DNA from: Silicimonas algicola
GTDB lineage: Bacteria > Pseudomonadota > Alphaproteobacteria > Rhodobacterales > Rhodobacteraceae
Assembly: GCF_003148765.1 (NCBI RefSeq)
Contig: NZ_QGGV01000011.1
Span: 62,001-126,000, forward strand
Direction: 5' to 3'
Length of the DNA: 64,000 bases
The notes below the pieces were generated by a model. That model made no database searches. It worked only from the letters and a program-made list of their open reading frames with translations, and was not told the origin of the DNA. This document shows positions 33,798 to 42,415 of the stretch, piece by piece (within the stretch, counting starts at the first letter, position 1; every line of letters starts with the position of its first letter). A program made the translations under genes and the position numbers.

Positions 33798-34796
33798 TCA
33801 CTGCGCGATGCAGGTGTCGGCGGTCTCGGGCGTGCAGACGTCGAGACCCGTGTAAGTCGGGTCCGCCGGGGGCTCGCCGCCGGCCGCCATCTTGGCGAAG
33901 GCGTTCATCACCTCGTAGCCCATCTGGAACGGACGCTGGCCGACCTGTCCGGCCGAGAAGCCTTCCTTCATCTGGTCGATCTGGACCGGCAGGGTGTCTG
34001 CCACGACGAGGGCAAGCTCGCCTGAAGCGATCTGGTCCTTGTAGGGTTCGACCGCCGCGCGGTTCGCGTCGGGCACGAACTGCGGGAAGCCGCCCGTCGG
34101 CAGGAAGGCGTCGACGTCAGGGTTCGCGGCCATGAAGTCCTCGAACTGCTGCACCGACTTCGGGAAGTCGTCGTCGGTGTAAAGCGGGCAGCCGTCGGCC
34201 TCGGTCCAGCCGTTCTGGCCCGTCAGTCGCTCGCCCGGCGAGGTGGTGCCGGACATGGCGCCAAGCGTGTCTCGGATGCCCTGCATCCGCTCGTTGTGGT
34301 TGGCCGCCGCGGCGCCGCCCGACTGGATGCAGACCGTGCCGCCGTCCGGCTTGATCTCCATCGCCAGCTTGGCGAGGTTCACGCCGATCTCGTAGTTGTG
34401 GGTGCCGATGTAGGCGGTCCGCAGGGTCGGGTCGAGAAGGTCGGAGTCCCAGGTGATGAAGGGAATTCCGGCATCCTTGGCCGCCTGAGCCGCAACCGCC
34501 ATGGCGGCCGCGTTCGAGGGCGACACGCCCAGGCCCTTCACGTCGCCGCGCGCGATCAGGTCCATGACGATCTGGACCTGCTCGTCGCCGCCGCCGTGCT
34601 CGCCCGGTCCGATGTATTCGCAGACGAAGGCGCCGTTCGATTCCGCTTCGGCCTTCTTGCAGCCGTCACGGGCCTGGTCGAAGAACGGGTTGTTCATGTT
34701 CTTCGGCACCAGCGCGAAGATGTCCTGGGCGAAGGCGCCCGTGCCGACCGTCATGGCCGACATGGCGAGCGCCGAAGTGATCAAGAGTTTTTTCAT
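33798..34796 (-). CDS. Sugar ABC transporter substrate-binding protein
   Basis: This 332-residue periplasmic protein has a signal peptide (MKKLLITSALAMSAMTVGTGAFAQ) and the fold of RbsB/type-I sugar-binding proteins, with KNMNNPFFDQARDGCKKAE, GVSPSNAAAMAVAAQAAKDAGIPFITWDSDL and TGGFPQF. Four or more cysteines in the mature protein are unusual and may form disulfides. It is the third gene after the matching ATPase and permease. With uronate dehydrogenase and lactonase genes upstream, the ligand may be a uronic acid or related sugar, but this cannot be read from sequence. Confidence 0.9.
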   Translation of the reverse strand: MKKLLITSALAMSAMTVGTGAFAQDIFALVPKNMNNPFFDQARDGCKKAEAESNGAFVCEYIGPGEHGGGDEQVQIVMDLIARGDVKGLGVSPSNAAAMAVAAQAAKDAGIPFITWDSDLLDPTLRTAYIGTHNYEIGVNLAKLAMEIKPDGGTVCIQSGGAAAANHNERMQGIRDTLGAMSGTTSPGERLTGQNGWTEADGCPLYTDDDFPKSVQQFEDFMAANPDVDAFLPTGGFPQFVPDANRAAVEPYKDQIASGELALVVADTLPVQIDQMKEGFSAGQVGQRPFQMGYEVMNAFAKMAAGGEPPADPTYTGLDVCTPETADTCIAQ

Positions 34797-34841
34797 GCTT
34801 TCCTCCCTGAATGTGCCGTCCCGCCACGCGGGCCGGCGATA

Positions 34842-35951
34842 CTAACGATCCTTCCGCCGGGGCGGCAGGATCGTATCCCTGAGTTGCGCGATATAGCTTC
34901 GGCCGCCTTCCGTCTGGAGGCCGATGAACACCGCGAGAATGATGAAGATGCCGACGAAGGCGCCTTGCCAGTTCGAGTCGATCCCCGCCATGAGAAGCGC
35001 GTTGCGGATCACCTCGAGAAGGGCCGCGCCGATGATCGCGCCATAGGCCGTGCCATAGCCTCCCAGCAGGTTCGCGCCGCCGATCACCGTGGCCGCGATG
35101 ACCCGCAGCTCATAGCTCTGGCCCAGCGCGTTGATCGCCGATCCGGTGTAGCCAAGGATCAGAAGCGACGAGACCGCCGCGCAGAAGGCCGAGAAGACAT
35201 AGGCCTGGAACTTGATGAGCTTGACGTTCACGCCGGTCAGCCGCGCCGCCTGCTCGTTGCCGCCGATGGCGAACAGGTGCTTGCCCCAGGCCTTGTACTT
35301 GAAGACATAGCCCACGATCAGCGCCATGAAGACCATGACCCAGAAGTGCGACGAGAAGGCGGGGATCCAGTCGGGCCACATGTCGCCCTCGACGTTGGGC
35401 GGGAACTTGGCCTGACCGATGGCCTTCACGATCGGCGCGTCGGGGCCGAACTGGTACAGCATCTGGTTGCCCGAGATCACCACGGCCAGCGACCGCGCGA
35501 TGGACATCATTCCAAGCGTGACGACGAACGGCGACAACCCCACGTAAGCGATGAGAAATCCGTTGACGGCGCCGCAGGCCAGGCCCGCGAGCATTCCCAG
35601 GGCGAACGAGACGTACCACGAGTACTCCGCCGTCAGGTAGATGCCCGCCACGATGGCGACGAGGCCCATGATGGAGCCTACCGAGAGGTCGATGCCGGCC
35701 GTGATGATGACGCAGGTCATGCCCAGCGCCATGATCCCGAAGATCGCGAAGTTGCGCGTGATGTTGGCGATGTTCTGCGCCGTGAAGAAGGCCGGCTGAT
35801 AGAAGCCGATGCCGAGGCAGACCACGATCAGCGCGACGGTGACCCAGAACGGCTGGCTCGTGAGCATCTTCTGGAGAAGCGTCCGCTCCTCGATCCCGGC
35901 CACGTCGCCGATGGCGGCATGATCCGTGGTGCGGGGGACGTCAGGCTGCAT
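34842..35951 (-). CDS. Sugar ABC transporter permease (RbsC-like)
   Basis: This 369-residue inner-membrane protein has about ten hydrophobic helices, the conserved ITAGIDLSVGSIMGL stretch typical of ribose/simple-sugar permeases, and NGFLIAYVGLSPFVVTLGMMSIARS plus GGANLLGGYGTAYGAIIGA. It forms the channel as a homodimer or with itself only, since no second permease gene is present. It overlaps the ATPase gene by 11 bases, and the binding-protein gene follows after 45 bases. Confidence 0.92.
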   Translation of the reverse strand: MQPDVPRTTDHAAIGDVAGIEERTLLQKMLTSQPFWVTVALIVVCLGIGFYQPAFFTAQNIANITRNFAIFGIMALGMTCVIITAGIDLSVGSIMGLVAIVAGIYLTAEYSWYVSFALGMLAGLACGAVNGFLIAYVGLSPFVVTLGMMSIARSLAVVISGNQMLYQFGPDAPIVKAIGQAKFPPNVEGDMWPDWIPAFSSHFWVMVFMALIVGYVFKYKAWGKHLFAIGGNEQAARLTGVNVKLIKFQAYVFSAFCAAVSSLLILGYTGSAINALGQSYELRVIAATVIGGANLLGGYGTAYGAIIGAALLEVIRNALLMAGIDSNWQGAFVGIFIILAVFIGLQTEGGRSYIAQLRDTILPPRRKDR

Positions 35952-36681
35952 GGATCGCTCCCGTGATCAGCCCGGTGATTTCCTCGGGCGAGGTGTCGCG
36001 GGTCGCCTTGTCGGCGACCTTCGTGCCCCGGCGCAGGACCGCGATGCGGTCGCAGACCTCGAAGACGTCGGGCATCCGGTGCGAGATCAGGATGACGGCG
36101 TGGCCTGTGGCTTTGAGCCGCTTGATGAGGTTCAGGACCTCGGCCACCTGGCGGACCGAAATGGCGGCGGTCGGCTCGTCCATCAGCACGAGCTTCGGAT
36201 CCGAAAGCCGCGTCCGTGCGATGGCGACGGCCTGGCGCTGGCCGCCCGACATCTTCTGGACCAGGTCGCGGGGACGGGTCTCGGACTTCAACTCCGCGAA
36301 CAGCTCGGAGGATCGTTCGATCATCGCTTCCTTGTCGAGCGTGCGGAACGGCCCCCAGCCCTTTTTCAGCTCCCGTCCCAGAAAGACGTTCTCGGCCGCC
36401 GTCAGGTTGTTGGCCAGCGCGAGGTCCTGATAGACCACCTCGATCCCGGCAGCGCGAGCATCGATGGGTCGGTCGAAGACCACCTCGCGCCCCTCGACGG
36501 CGATATGCCCCGAGGTCGGCGGGAAGTTCCCGGCGATGATCTTGACGAGCGTGGACTTGCCCGCGCCGTTGTCGCCCATGAGGCCCACGGCTTCGCCCGG
36601 CTGAATCTCCAGATCCACGCCTTGAAGGGCATGAATGGCGCCGAAGCTCTTCGTGATCCTGTCGAGTGCCAGCAGACTCAT
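35941..36681 (-). CDS. Sugar ABC transporter ATP-binding protein (single domain)
   Basis: This 246-residue ATPase has Walker A GDNGAGKST, signature MSGGQRQ, Walker B LVLMDEPTAAI and switch His in LISHRMP. Unlike RbsA/XylG it has only one nucleotide-binding domain, as in FrcA-type systems. I chose the start at 36681 (MSLLALDRITKSFG), where the conserved sequence begins; the frame extends 25 codons upstream. It is the first gene of the importer operon. Confidence 0.92.
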   Translation of the reverse strand: MSLLALDRITKSFGAIHALQGVDLEIQPGEAVGLMGDNGAGKSTLVKIIAGNFPPTSGHIAVEGREVVFDRPIDARAAGIEVVYQDLALANNLTAAENVFLGRELKKGWGPFRTLDKEAMIERSSELFAELKSETRPRDLVQKMSGGQRQAVAIARTRLSDPKLVLMDEPTAAISVRQVAEVLNLIKRLKATGHAVILISHRMPDVFEVCDRIAVLRRGTKVADKATRDTSPEEITGLITGAIHAA

Positions 36682-36749
36682 GCGGCCGTCTCCGGTCGCA
36701 CGGACAAACCTGTCCTCCCCATCAGGGTCCTCCCTTCCCTTTCCCTGTC

Positions 36750-36767
36750 GCGTCAACGGCTTGACGC
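36750..36767. promoter_or_regulatory. Inverted repeat upstream of the sugar importer
   Basis: GCGTCAA (36750-36756), CGGC, TTGACGC (36761-36767) is a perfect dyad 69 bases before the ATPase start. It lies in a short AT-richer region that also contains TTTTATCAT and GATTGATAGTATTTTT. It is a candidate operator for a sugar-responsive regulator; the regulator is not identified. Confidence 0.4.
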
Positions 36768-36882
36768 CGTTTTATCATGCCGGCGATTGATAGTATTTTT
36801 GCCGTGCCGTCCGATAGTGGGGGAAAAAGGGAAGCCGCGTCAACACGCGGCTCCGTGAAGGGTCAAAACGTATCAAATCCGC

Positions 36883-37677
36883 TCATTCATGGATCTTGTC
36901 GGCGGTGTAGGCGCCCCCGATCCACAGGACCTCGGGCGCGTCCTTGGCCGGCTTGGACTTGGCCGCGTCGACCTCGGCGCGATAGTCTTCGGCGTTGTCC
37001 TTCGGCTGCCAGCCCATCCACTTGACCTGCCGGTTGTCCCAGAAGGACGCGGTGTTGTTGGACACGCCGTAGATGATCGGACAGCCCAGGCGGGGCACGT
37101 CGAAGATACGCCCGATCAGTCCGGCAAGGTCGTCGTAGGACAGCCAGGTCGACAGCATCCTGTGGTCCGTCGGCTTCGGGAAGCACGAGCCGATGCGCAC
37201 GATGGCCGTCTCGATGCCGAACTTGGAGTGATAGGCGTTGGCCAGCGCCTCGCCAAAGACCTTGGACACGCCGTAAAGCCCGTCCGGCTGCGGATAGACG
37301 GTGTTGTCGATCACCTTGTTCTGCGGATGGAAGCCCACGGCATGGTTCGACGAGGCGAACATGATCCGGGGGTGGCCGTGTTTGCGAGCCGCTTCATAGA
37401 GATAGACGAGCCCGCTGATGTTGGCGTTGCAGATCGGATCCCAGGGATGCTCGGTCGCGACGCCGCCGAAGTGGACGATGCCGTCGCAGCCTTTCACAAG
37501 CTCCTCGACGGCGTCCTTGTCGCCCAGGTCGCAGGTCACGACCTCTTCGTGCGCCTGGGGGTCCGTCACCTCGACGATGTCGGAGAGACGGATAGTGGGG
37601 GCGAGGTGCTTGAGGCGGGTGCGCATCTGGGTGCCCAGTCCGCCGGCGGCGCCGGTCATCAGCAGTCGGTTCATCAT
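36883..37677 (-). CDS. udh: Uronate dehydrogenase (SDR)
   Basis: This 264-residue NAD-dependent dehydrogenase has the N-terminal dinucleotide motif TGAAGGLGTQM, catalytic Ser region MFASSNHAVG, and Tyr/Lys in YGVSKVFGE. The overall pattern (HFGGVATEHPW, IGSCFPKPTDHRMLSTWLS) is characteristic of Udh, which oxidises D-galacturonate or D-glucuronate to the aldarolactone. A lactonase of the SMP-30 type is encoded two genes upstream in the same operon, and KdgD-like and semialdehyde dehydrogenase genes lie at 54-57 kb. Together these outline the oxidative uronate pathway. Confidence 0.92.
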   Translation of the reverse strand: MMNRLLMTGAAGGLGTQMRTRLKHLAPTIRLSDIVEVTDPQAHEEVVTCDLGDKDAVEELVKGCDGIVHFGGVATEHPWDPICNANISGLVYLYEAARKHGHPRIMFASSNHAVGFHPQNKVIDNTVYPQPDGLYGVSKVFGEALANAYHSKFGIETAIVRIGSCFPKPTDHRMLSTWLSYDDLAGLIGRIFDVPRLGCPIIYGVSNNTASFWDNRQVKWMGWQPKDNAEDYRAEVDAAKSKPAKDAPEVLWIGGAYTADKIHE

Positions 37678-37697
37678 GTGTCAGGTCCTCGTTCTTG

Positions 37698-38627
37698 TCA
37701 GGCGGCGAAAAAGGCGCCCCGCGACGCGGCGCGGGACAGGAAATCCAGGACGGCGACGCGCATGGCGGCCGACTCGACGTGACCGGCGGCGGGGTCCGTC
37801 ATCGTGTGCAGCGTGTTGCGTCCGGTCGCGTCGCGGCGCCGGTCATAGGCGGCGCGAAGGGCGGCGAGGGCCGCGTCCCGGGCGTGGGGCGGTGTCAGCG
37901 GGTCGGCCTCTCCGTGGCAAACGATCTGCGGGCGAGGGGCGATGAGCCCCGCGACCTCTCCCATGTCGGCCACGTCCAGAAGGCCCGGCACGGTCAGGCA
38001 GACTCCGTGGCGGTCGTGGTCGCCGGTCTCGATCAGCCGCGCCACGTCCGCCAGGATGCAGGCATGGGCGCACCCGGCGATGCGGTCGTCGAGCGCGGCG
38101 AGCCAAAGCGCTTGGGCGGCGCCCATCGACAGCCCGTAGCTGTAGATGCGGTCAGGCCGCACATCCTCGCGCCCGGTCAGATAACCGAGCGCCAGCCCGA
38201 GGTCGGCCAGCATCAGTCCGAACAGGCTTTTCCCTTTCCAGGACAAGGCTTTCGACAACGCGGCTTCACTGCCCTCGCGCCGCCGGTCGCCAAAGCCCGG
38301 CATGTCGATGCAGAGCGCTGCAAACCCCATCGCGGCCAGCGCCGCGCCATAGCCCGGACCTTCGAAGTAGACGCTGCCGTCCAGCAGCTCGCGCCGCCCC
38401 AGCACGTAGTCCCCGCCGTGGGCGTGACAGTAGAGTACAGCGGGATGACGCCCGCCCATCTCGGGCCGGGTCAGGGTTGCGGGGAACGGCGTGGGGCCCT
38501 CCAGCACAAGCTCCTCGACCACCATGCCCTCCTCGACGCGGGGCGGGGCGGCGGCCCGCGCGCGGGTGGTCCGGCCGGGCACATAGCCCGTCAGCCGGCA
38601 CAGCTCCGCCCGCAGGCCCTCGCTCAT
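37698..38627 (-). CDS. Alpha/beta hydrolase (dienelactone-hydrolase-like)
   Basis: This 309-residue predicted cytoplasmic hydrolase has an oxyanion region YCHAHGGDYVLG, nucleophile elbow GLSMGAA and a late His in DPAAGHVES; the acid is probably in HGEADPLTPP. It resembles acetyl-xylan-esterase/dienelactone-hydrolase-type enzymes. It overlaps the upstream lactonase gene by four bases and precedes udh, so it may deacylate an imported sugar or open a lactone. Confidence 0.8.
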   Translation of the reverse strand: MSEGLRAELCRLTGYVPGRTTRARAAAPPRVEEGMVVEELVLEGPTPFPATLTRPEMGGRHPAVLYCHAHGGDYVLGRRELLDGSVYFEGPGYGAALAAMGFAALCIDMPGFGDRRREGSEAALSKALSWKGKSLFGLMLADLGLALGYLTGREDVRPDRIYSYGLSMGAAQALWLAALDDRIAGCAHACILADVARLIETGDHDRHGVCLTVPGLLDVADMGEVAGLIAPRPQIVCHGEADPLTPPHARDAALAALRAAYDRRRDATGRNTLHTMTDPAAGHVESAAMRVAVLDFLSRAASRGAFFAA

Positions 38628-39499
38628 CCCGCGAACCGCGGCTGGGGCAGGCCGGTGATGCCGAGGCCGGTGATCGCGTGGAGCGATCCCGCTTCGGGCT
38701 GGGGCCGGTCGCCCGTCAGCCCGATGCCGAGCGAGGTGAAGAACAGCACGTCCAGACCCACACCGCCGAACATCGGCTTGGACGGCCGCTCGACGGGCAC
38801 ATCGATCGTCATGTCGATGCGGCCCTCTGGCGTGATGCGGTAAAGCTGCCAGCCGTCGATGCCCGCCTGCCAGTAGCAGCCGTCGGCGTCGACCGTCCCG
38901 CCGTCGGGACGTCCCGCGACCTCGCGCGTGTCGAAGAAGACCTCCGGCTCGCCCGGCGTGCCGGTCTCGGTGTCGTAGGCGGCCTTCCAGATGGTGCGGA
39001 CAAGCTTGTTGCTGTCCGAAAAGTACATCGTGCGGCCATCGGGCGAGAAGGCCATGCCGTTCGTGGTGTAGATACCGCCCTTCCAGGGGGTTACCGACAG
39101 ATCCGGATCCAGGCGATAGAACCGCCCCAGAGCCTCCGGCTCGCCTCCATCCTTCATGGTGCCGGCCCAGAACCGGCCCTGAGCATCGGTCGCCCCGTCG
39201 TTGAACCGATTGTCGGGCATCCCGGCCTCGGGGTTTTGGATTGCCTCGCGGACGCCGGTGTCGGGGTCGAAGAGGTGAAAGCCCGACTTGGTCGCCAGGA
39301 CCAGACCGCCCTTTTCGCGCACGGTAAGGCAGCCCACGGGCTCGCCCCAGTCGAAGCTGTCGTTCACGCCGGACGAGGGGTCATAGCGGTGGATCAGCCC
39401 GGCGGGAATGTCGACCCACCACAGGACGCCCGCCCGGTCGTCCCAGACCGCACCCTCGCCGATGCGGCTCCGGCTCGGCACGACGCATTCGATCTCCAT
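38624..39499 (-). CDS. SMP-30/gluconolactonase-family lactonase
   Basis: This 291-residue six-bladed propeller enzyme hydrolyses sugar lactones using a divalent metal. Conserved features are RIGEGAVWDDRAGVLWWVDI (metal Glu), DNRFNDGATDAQGRFWAGTM (Asn) and NGMAFSPDGRTMYFSDS (Asn/Asp). The start at 39499 is preceded by GAGGGAGGAAAA. It is the first gene of an operon with the alpha/beta hydrolase and udh. In that setting it probably opens the galactaro- or glucarolactone formed by Udh. Confidence 0.88.
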   Translation of the reverse strand: MEIECVVPSRSRIGEGAVWDDRAGVLWWVDIPAGLIHRYDPSSGVNDSFDWGEPVGCLTVREKGGLVLATKSGFHLFDPDTGVREAIQNPEAGMPDNRFNDGATDAQGRFWAGTMKDGGEPEALGRFYRLDPDLSVTPWKGGIYTTNGMAFSPDGRTMYFSDSNKLVRTIWKAAYDTETGTPGEPEVFFDTREVAGRPDGGTVDADGCYWQAGIDGWQLYRITPEGRIDMTIDVPVERPSKPMFGGVGLDVLFFTSLGIGLTGDRPQPEAGSLHAITGLGITGLPQPRFAG

Positions 39500-39599
39500 G
39501 TTTTCCTCCCTCGTGGTTTTGCCCCTGTTTGACAAGGTCCGGGGCCCGAGTCACGCTCCGCCGCCGGAAAACTCGTCTGGCGCAGGGGAGAAAGCAGAG

Positions 39600-40490
39600 A
39601 TGGCGATGACGCGCGGGCCCTGGGGCTGGGCGGAGGGAATGGAGCGGGTCCACGAGATCTCCGAGACCTTCGCGGACGACGCCGAGGCGGCGGCGTACTG
39701 GGTCGAGGGCGCAGACGGGGTCCATTCCGTCGAGGACATGACCTACACCGGCGCCGCCGGGCAGCGGCAGCGTCTGAGGCTCTACCGCGCGGGTGCGGAC
39801 GACGCGCCGGTGCTCGTCTACATCCACGGCGGCGGCTGGGTCGGCGGGACCATCGACCTGAACGACCGCGCCTGCCGCAGGCTCGCCGGTGCGGGCTGGC
39901 ACGTCGCCTCGGTCTCCTATCGCCTCGCGCCCGCGAACCCTTTCCCAGCCGGGCTGGACGACGTGATCGCCTCGGTCGGCTGGCTGCAGAGCGCAGGCCT
40001 GACCGGCCTCGACACGACGCGCCTCGCCATCGGCGGCGCCTCCGCCGGGGCGAACCTCGCGCTCGCCGCGGCCCTCAGCCTTCCGCGCGAAACCTTCCGC
40101 GCGCTCGTCCTGTTCTACGGTGTCTTCGGAAATGCGACCGACACCGAAAGCCACCGCGCCTACGCCGACGCCCCGGTCCTGACCGGCGCGCGAGTGGACG
40201 AGATCTACGACCTCTACGACCCAGGCGCGCGCTTCCGCGACGATCCGCGTTTCGCGCCACTGCTCGGCGATCTCAAGGGTTTGCCGCCAGTTCTGAACCT
40301 CATGGCCGAACACGATGTCCTGCGGTCCGAGGGCGAGGCGCTGACCCTTCGCCTGCACGACGCAGGTGTCGAGGTCGAGGCTTGGACAGAGCCGGGCGTC
40401 AGCCACGGCTTCATCAATCGCGGACGACTTGCGCCTTCTGCCGACGCGGCGCTCGCCCGGTCCCGCGACTGGCTCGCGCGGCAGGCCTGA
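39600..40490 (+). CDS. Alpha/beta hydrolase, hormone-sensitive-lipase-type esterase
   Basis: This 296-residue hydrolase has the family motif HGGGWVGG, nucleophile elbow GGASAGANLAL, Asp in NLMAEHDVLRSEGEAL and His in PGVSHGFINRG. Such enzymes cleave short acyl esters. It is divergent from the lactonase operon. A second in-frame ATG at 39606 could be the start. It ends directly against the convergent soxT gene. The substrate is unknown. Confidence 0.87.
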   Translation: MAMTRGPWGWAEGMERVHEISETFADDAEAAAYWVEGADGVHSVEDMTYTGAAGQRQRLRLYRAGADDAPVLVYIHGGGWVGGTIDLNDRACRRLAGAGWHVASVSYRLAPANPFPAGLDDVIASVGWLQSAGLTGLDTTRLAIGGASAGANLALAAALSLPRETFRALVLFYGVFGNATDTESHRAYADAPVLTGARVDEIYDLYDPGARFRDDPRFAPLLGDLKGLPPVLNLMAEHDVLRSEGEALTLRLHDAGVEVEAWTEPGVSHGFINRGRLAPSADAALARSRDWLARQA

Positions 40491-41543
40491 TCACTCGGCG
40501 GGCAGGAAGCCGGTTATGAGCTGCCTCAGCCCGACCGCCGCGCCCGCGAAGATCGCCGCCGCCGTCACGGGCGCCGAATAGGCGAGGAGCGAGAACGCGG
40601 ACAGCCCCTGTCCCACGGTGCAGCCGACGGCCACCACCGCGCCCGCGCCCATCAGCACCGCGCCTCCGATCTGGCGGCGCAGCTCGCGCGGGTCCTCGCA
40701 GGCCTCCCACCGGAAGTGCCCGCGCGCGAGGCTGCCCGCGAAGGCGCCCAGCAAGACACCCGCGACCGATCCCACCCCGAAGGACACGGACCGTCCCGAG
40801 GCGGTCATCAGGTAAAGCATCGTCTCGCCCAAGGGTGCCGCATAGGTGTGGGACACGATGGGCGTCGCCGCGAAACCGTGGCGCGCGACCCAGGCCGACC
40901 CCAGCCAGCCCGAGACGATGGCGACCGCCACGGCGGCGGACCAGAAGACGGTGCGGGGCGATCCGCGAAAGCCGCGGTCTGCAAGCGCCAGCGCCATCAG
41001 TGCGACACCGGCGGCAAAGGCGGGCAGGGCAGGCGACAGGCCTGTCACAGACGCGACGGCATGGGCAAGGCCCTGGGGCGACGTCGCTCGGCTGTCGGGG
41101 AAAAGCGCCACGCGCCACTCTGCAAACGGTCCCGAGAGCGTCGCATAGGCCGCGAGCCCCACGGTGATGACGATGACGAAGGACCGGAAGTCGCCGCCGC
41201 CCACGCGGGCCAGCGCGCCGAAGCCGCAGTTGCCCGCCAGGGCCATGCCATAGCCGAAGGCGAGCCCGCCCAGGATCGACGCCCAGGGGTTCCAGTCCTG
41301 CGCGAGATAGACGGTGCGCCCGATCTCAGCGAGTCCAAGGGACTGCGCGCCGAAGGTGCCAAGGATGGACAGCCCGATGGCGAAGCTCCACATCCGCATC
41401 CGCGTCCAGTCGCCGCCGTAGAGCCCGTCCTCGATGGCGCCGAGCGAGCAGAACCGGCCCATCCGCGCCGCGAGGCCCAGAAGCACGCCTCCGACGAGGC
41501 CGATCAGGGCAAGTGCGATCGGTTCTCCGATGGTGTCCAGCAT
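40491..41543 (-). CDS. soxT: YeeE/YedE-family sulfur transporter SoxT
   Basis: This 350-residue membrane protein has about nine to ten helices and the conserved cysteine motifs of the thiosulfate-transporter family (YeeE/TsuA): RFCSLGAIEDGLYGGD, AGNCGFGALARVGGGD and GCTVGQGLS. Members next to soxR are called SoxT and are thought to move a sulfur compound across the membrane for signalling or assimilation. It follows soxS and soxR in a soxSRT arrangement divergent from the main sox operon. Confidence 0.88.
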   Translation of the reverse strand: MLDTIGEPIALALIGLVGGVLLGLAARMGRFCSLGAIEDGLYGGDWTRMRMWSFAIGLSILGTFGAQSLGLAEIGRTVYLAQDWNPWASILGGLAFGYGMALAGNCGFGALARVGGGDFRSFVIVITVGLAAYATLSGPFAEWRVALFPDSRATSPQGLAHAVASVTGLSPALPAFAAGVALMALALADRGFRGSPRTVFWSAAVAVAIVSGWLGSAWVARHGFAATPIVSHTYAAPLGETMLYLMTASGRSVSFGVGSVAGVLLGAFAGSLARGHFRWEACEDPRELRRQIGGAVLMGAGAVVAVGCTVGQGLSAFSLLAYSAPVTAAAIFAGAAVGLRQLITGFLPAE

Positions 41544-41580
41544 CGACAGCGCCTCCCCACGCCGCCTGCGCCGACCGCGC

Positions 41581-41961
41581 TCAGGTCTGGCGGTTCTTGC
41601 CGCAGAACAGGTTGTAGACCACCTCGATGATCTTGGTCGAACGGTCGTCGGTCAGGCTGTAATAGATCGCCTTGCCGTCCCGGCGGGGCTGCACGAGCCC
41701 TTCGAGACGCAGGCGGGACAACTGCTGCGAGACGGCGGCCTGCCGGGCGGAGAGAAGCTCCTCCAGCTCGGTCACCGATTTCTCGCCCGAGGCGAGGTGG
41801 CACAGGATCATCAGCCGTCCCTCGTGGCTGATCGCCTTGAGGAAGTTCGACGCCTCCTGCGCGTTCTTCATCATCTCGTCGAGTTCGGCCGCACAGGTGT
41901 CGCTGCCAAAGACGGGAAGCCCGCCGTTCGATCGTGTCTGGGTGTCGTGCGCTGCGTCCAT
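41581..41961 (-). CDS. soxR: ArsR-family persulfide-responsive repressor (SoxR/SqrR/BigR type)
   Basis: This 126-residue winged-helix repressor has the helix-turn-helix SVTELEELLSARQAAVSQQLSRLR. Two cysteines sit as in SqrR/BigR, one in LMILCHLASGEKS (alpha-2) and one in VVYNLFCGKN near the C-terminus. In those proteins sulfane sulfur cross-links the two cysteines and releases DNA. A third cysteine near residue 23 (SDTCAAEL) is extra. Target sites are proposed at 42365-42380, 43157-43172, 45430-45455 and 53706-53721. This is not the iron-sulfur SoxR of enterics. Confidence 0.9.
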   Translation of the reverse strand: MDAAHDTQTRSNGGLPVFGSDTCAAELDEMMKNAQEASNFLKAISHEGRLMILCHLASGEKSVTELEELLSARQAAVSQQLSRLRLEGLVQPRRDGKAIYYSLTDDRSTKIIEVVYNLFCGKNRQT

Positions 41962-41962
41962 C

Positions 41963-42364
41963 TCAGCCCTCGGCTCCGTAATCCAGTCCTGCCTTCGTCA
42001 GCATCATCTGCAAGAGACCCCAGAAGAAATCCTCGCCCGGATAGCCCTCGATCCGGGACAGCTCCTGCCCGTTCTGCACGAGGACGAAGGTAGGCGTAAA
42101 GCGCACCGGCCGCTCGAAGGTCAGATCCTCGGGGACCGGTGCATGAAGGTCGATCCGCCGCAGCGGCGCGGCGCGGCCCTCGCCGGTCAGGGCATATTCG
42201 GGCGAGACGTCGCGGTTCCACTGGGCGCACCACATGCAACCGTCTTCCTCGACCATGACAAGTTCGACCGCCTCGGTGGCGGAGGCGGGAAGGGCGGCAA
42301 GCGCCATCGCCACGGCTGCGAGGCCGGCGCGGATCAGGGGAAGTGTCTTGCGCAAGAGGTCCAT
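41963..42364 (-). CDS. soxS: Periplasmic thioredoxin-like protein SoxS
   Basis: This 133-residue exported protein has a signal sequence and a thioredoxin-type active site DGCMWCAQW. SoxS in Paracoccus reduces and reactivates the SoxY cysteine. The ATG at 42364 is preferred to a TTG three codons earlier. It is the first gene of soxSRT and divergent from soxV, with a candidate repressor site between them. Confidence 0.88.
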   Translation of the reverse strand: MDLLRKTLPLIRAGLAAVAMALAALPASATEAVELVMVEEDGCMWCAQWNRDVSPEYALTGEGRAAPLRRIDLHAPVPEDLTFERPVRFTPTFVLVQNGQELSRIEGYPGEDFFWGLLQMMLTKAGLDYGAEG

Positions 42365-42390
42365 ATTCGACAAACGTAATATGTTTGATT
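42365..42390. promoter_or_regulatory. Candidate SoxR/SqrR operator between soxS and soxV
   Basis: ATTC-N8-TAAT (42365-42380) is one base off the ATTC-N8-GAAT consensus I recall for Rhodobacter SqrR. It overlaps a second dyad, CAAAC (42371-42375) and GTTTG (42383-42387). Its position in the divergent soxS-soxV promoter matches the SoxR-binding region known from Paracoccus. Confidence 0.5.
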
Positions 42391-42415
42391 GAACCGATCA
42401 AGGAAAGGCCGCTTC

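Noticed and set aside
41581-41961. Redox-sensing iron-sulfur SoxR of the MerR family
   Set aside because: The protein is an ArsR-type winged helix with no iron-sulfur cysteine cluster; only the gene name is shared.
42373-42387. TTG start for soxS three codons upstream
   Set aside because: The TTG overlaps the likely operator and no ribosome site favours it; the ATG at 42364 starts directly at the signal sequence.
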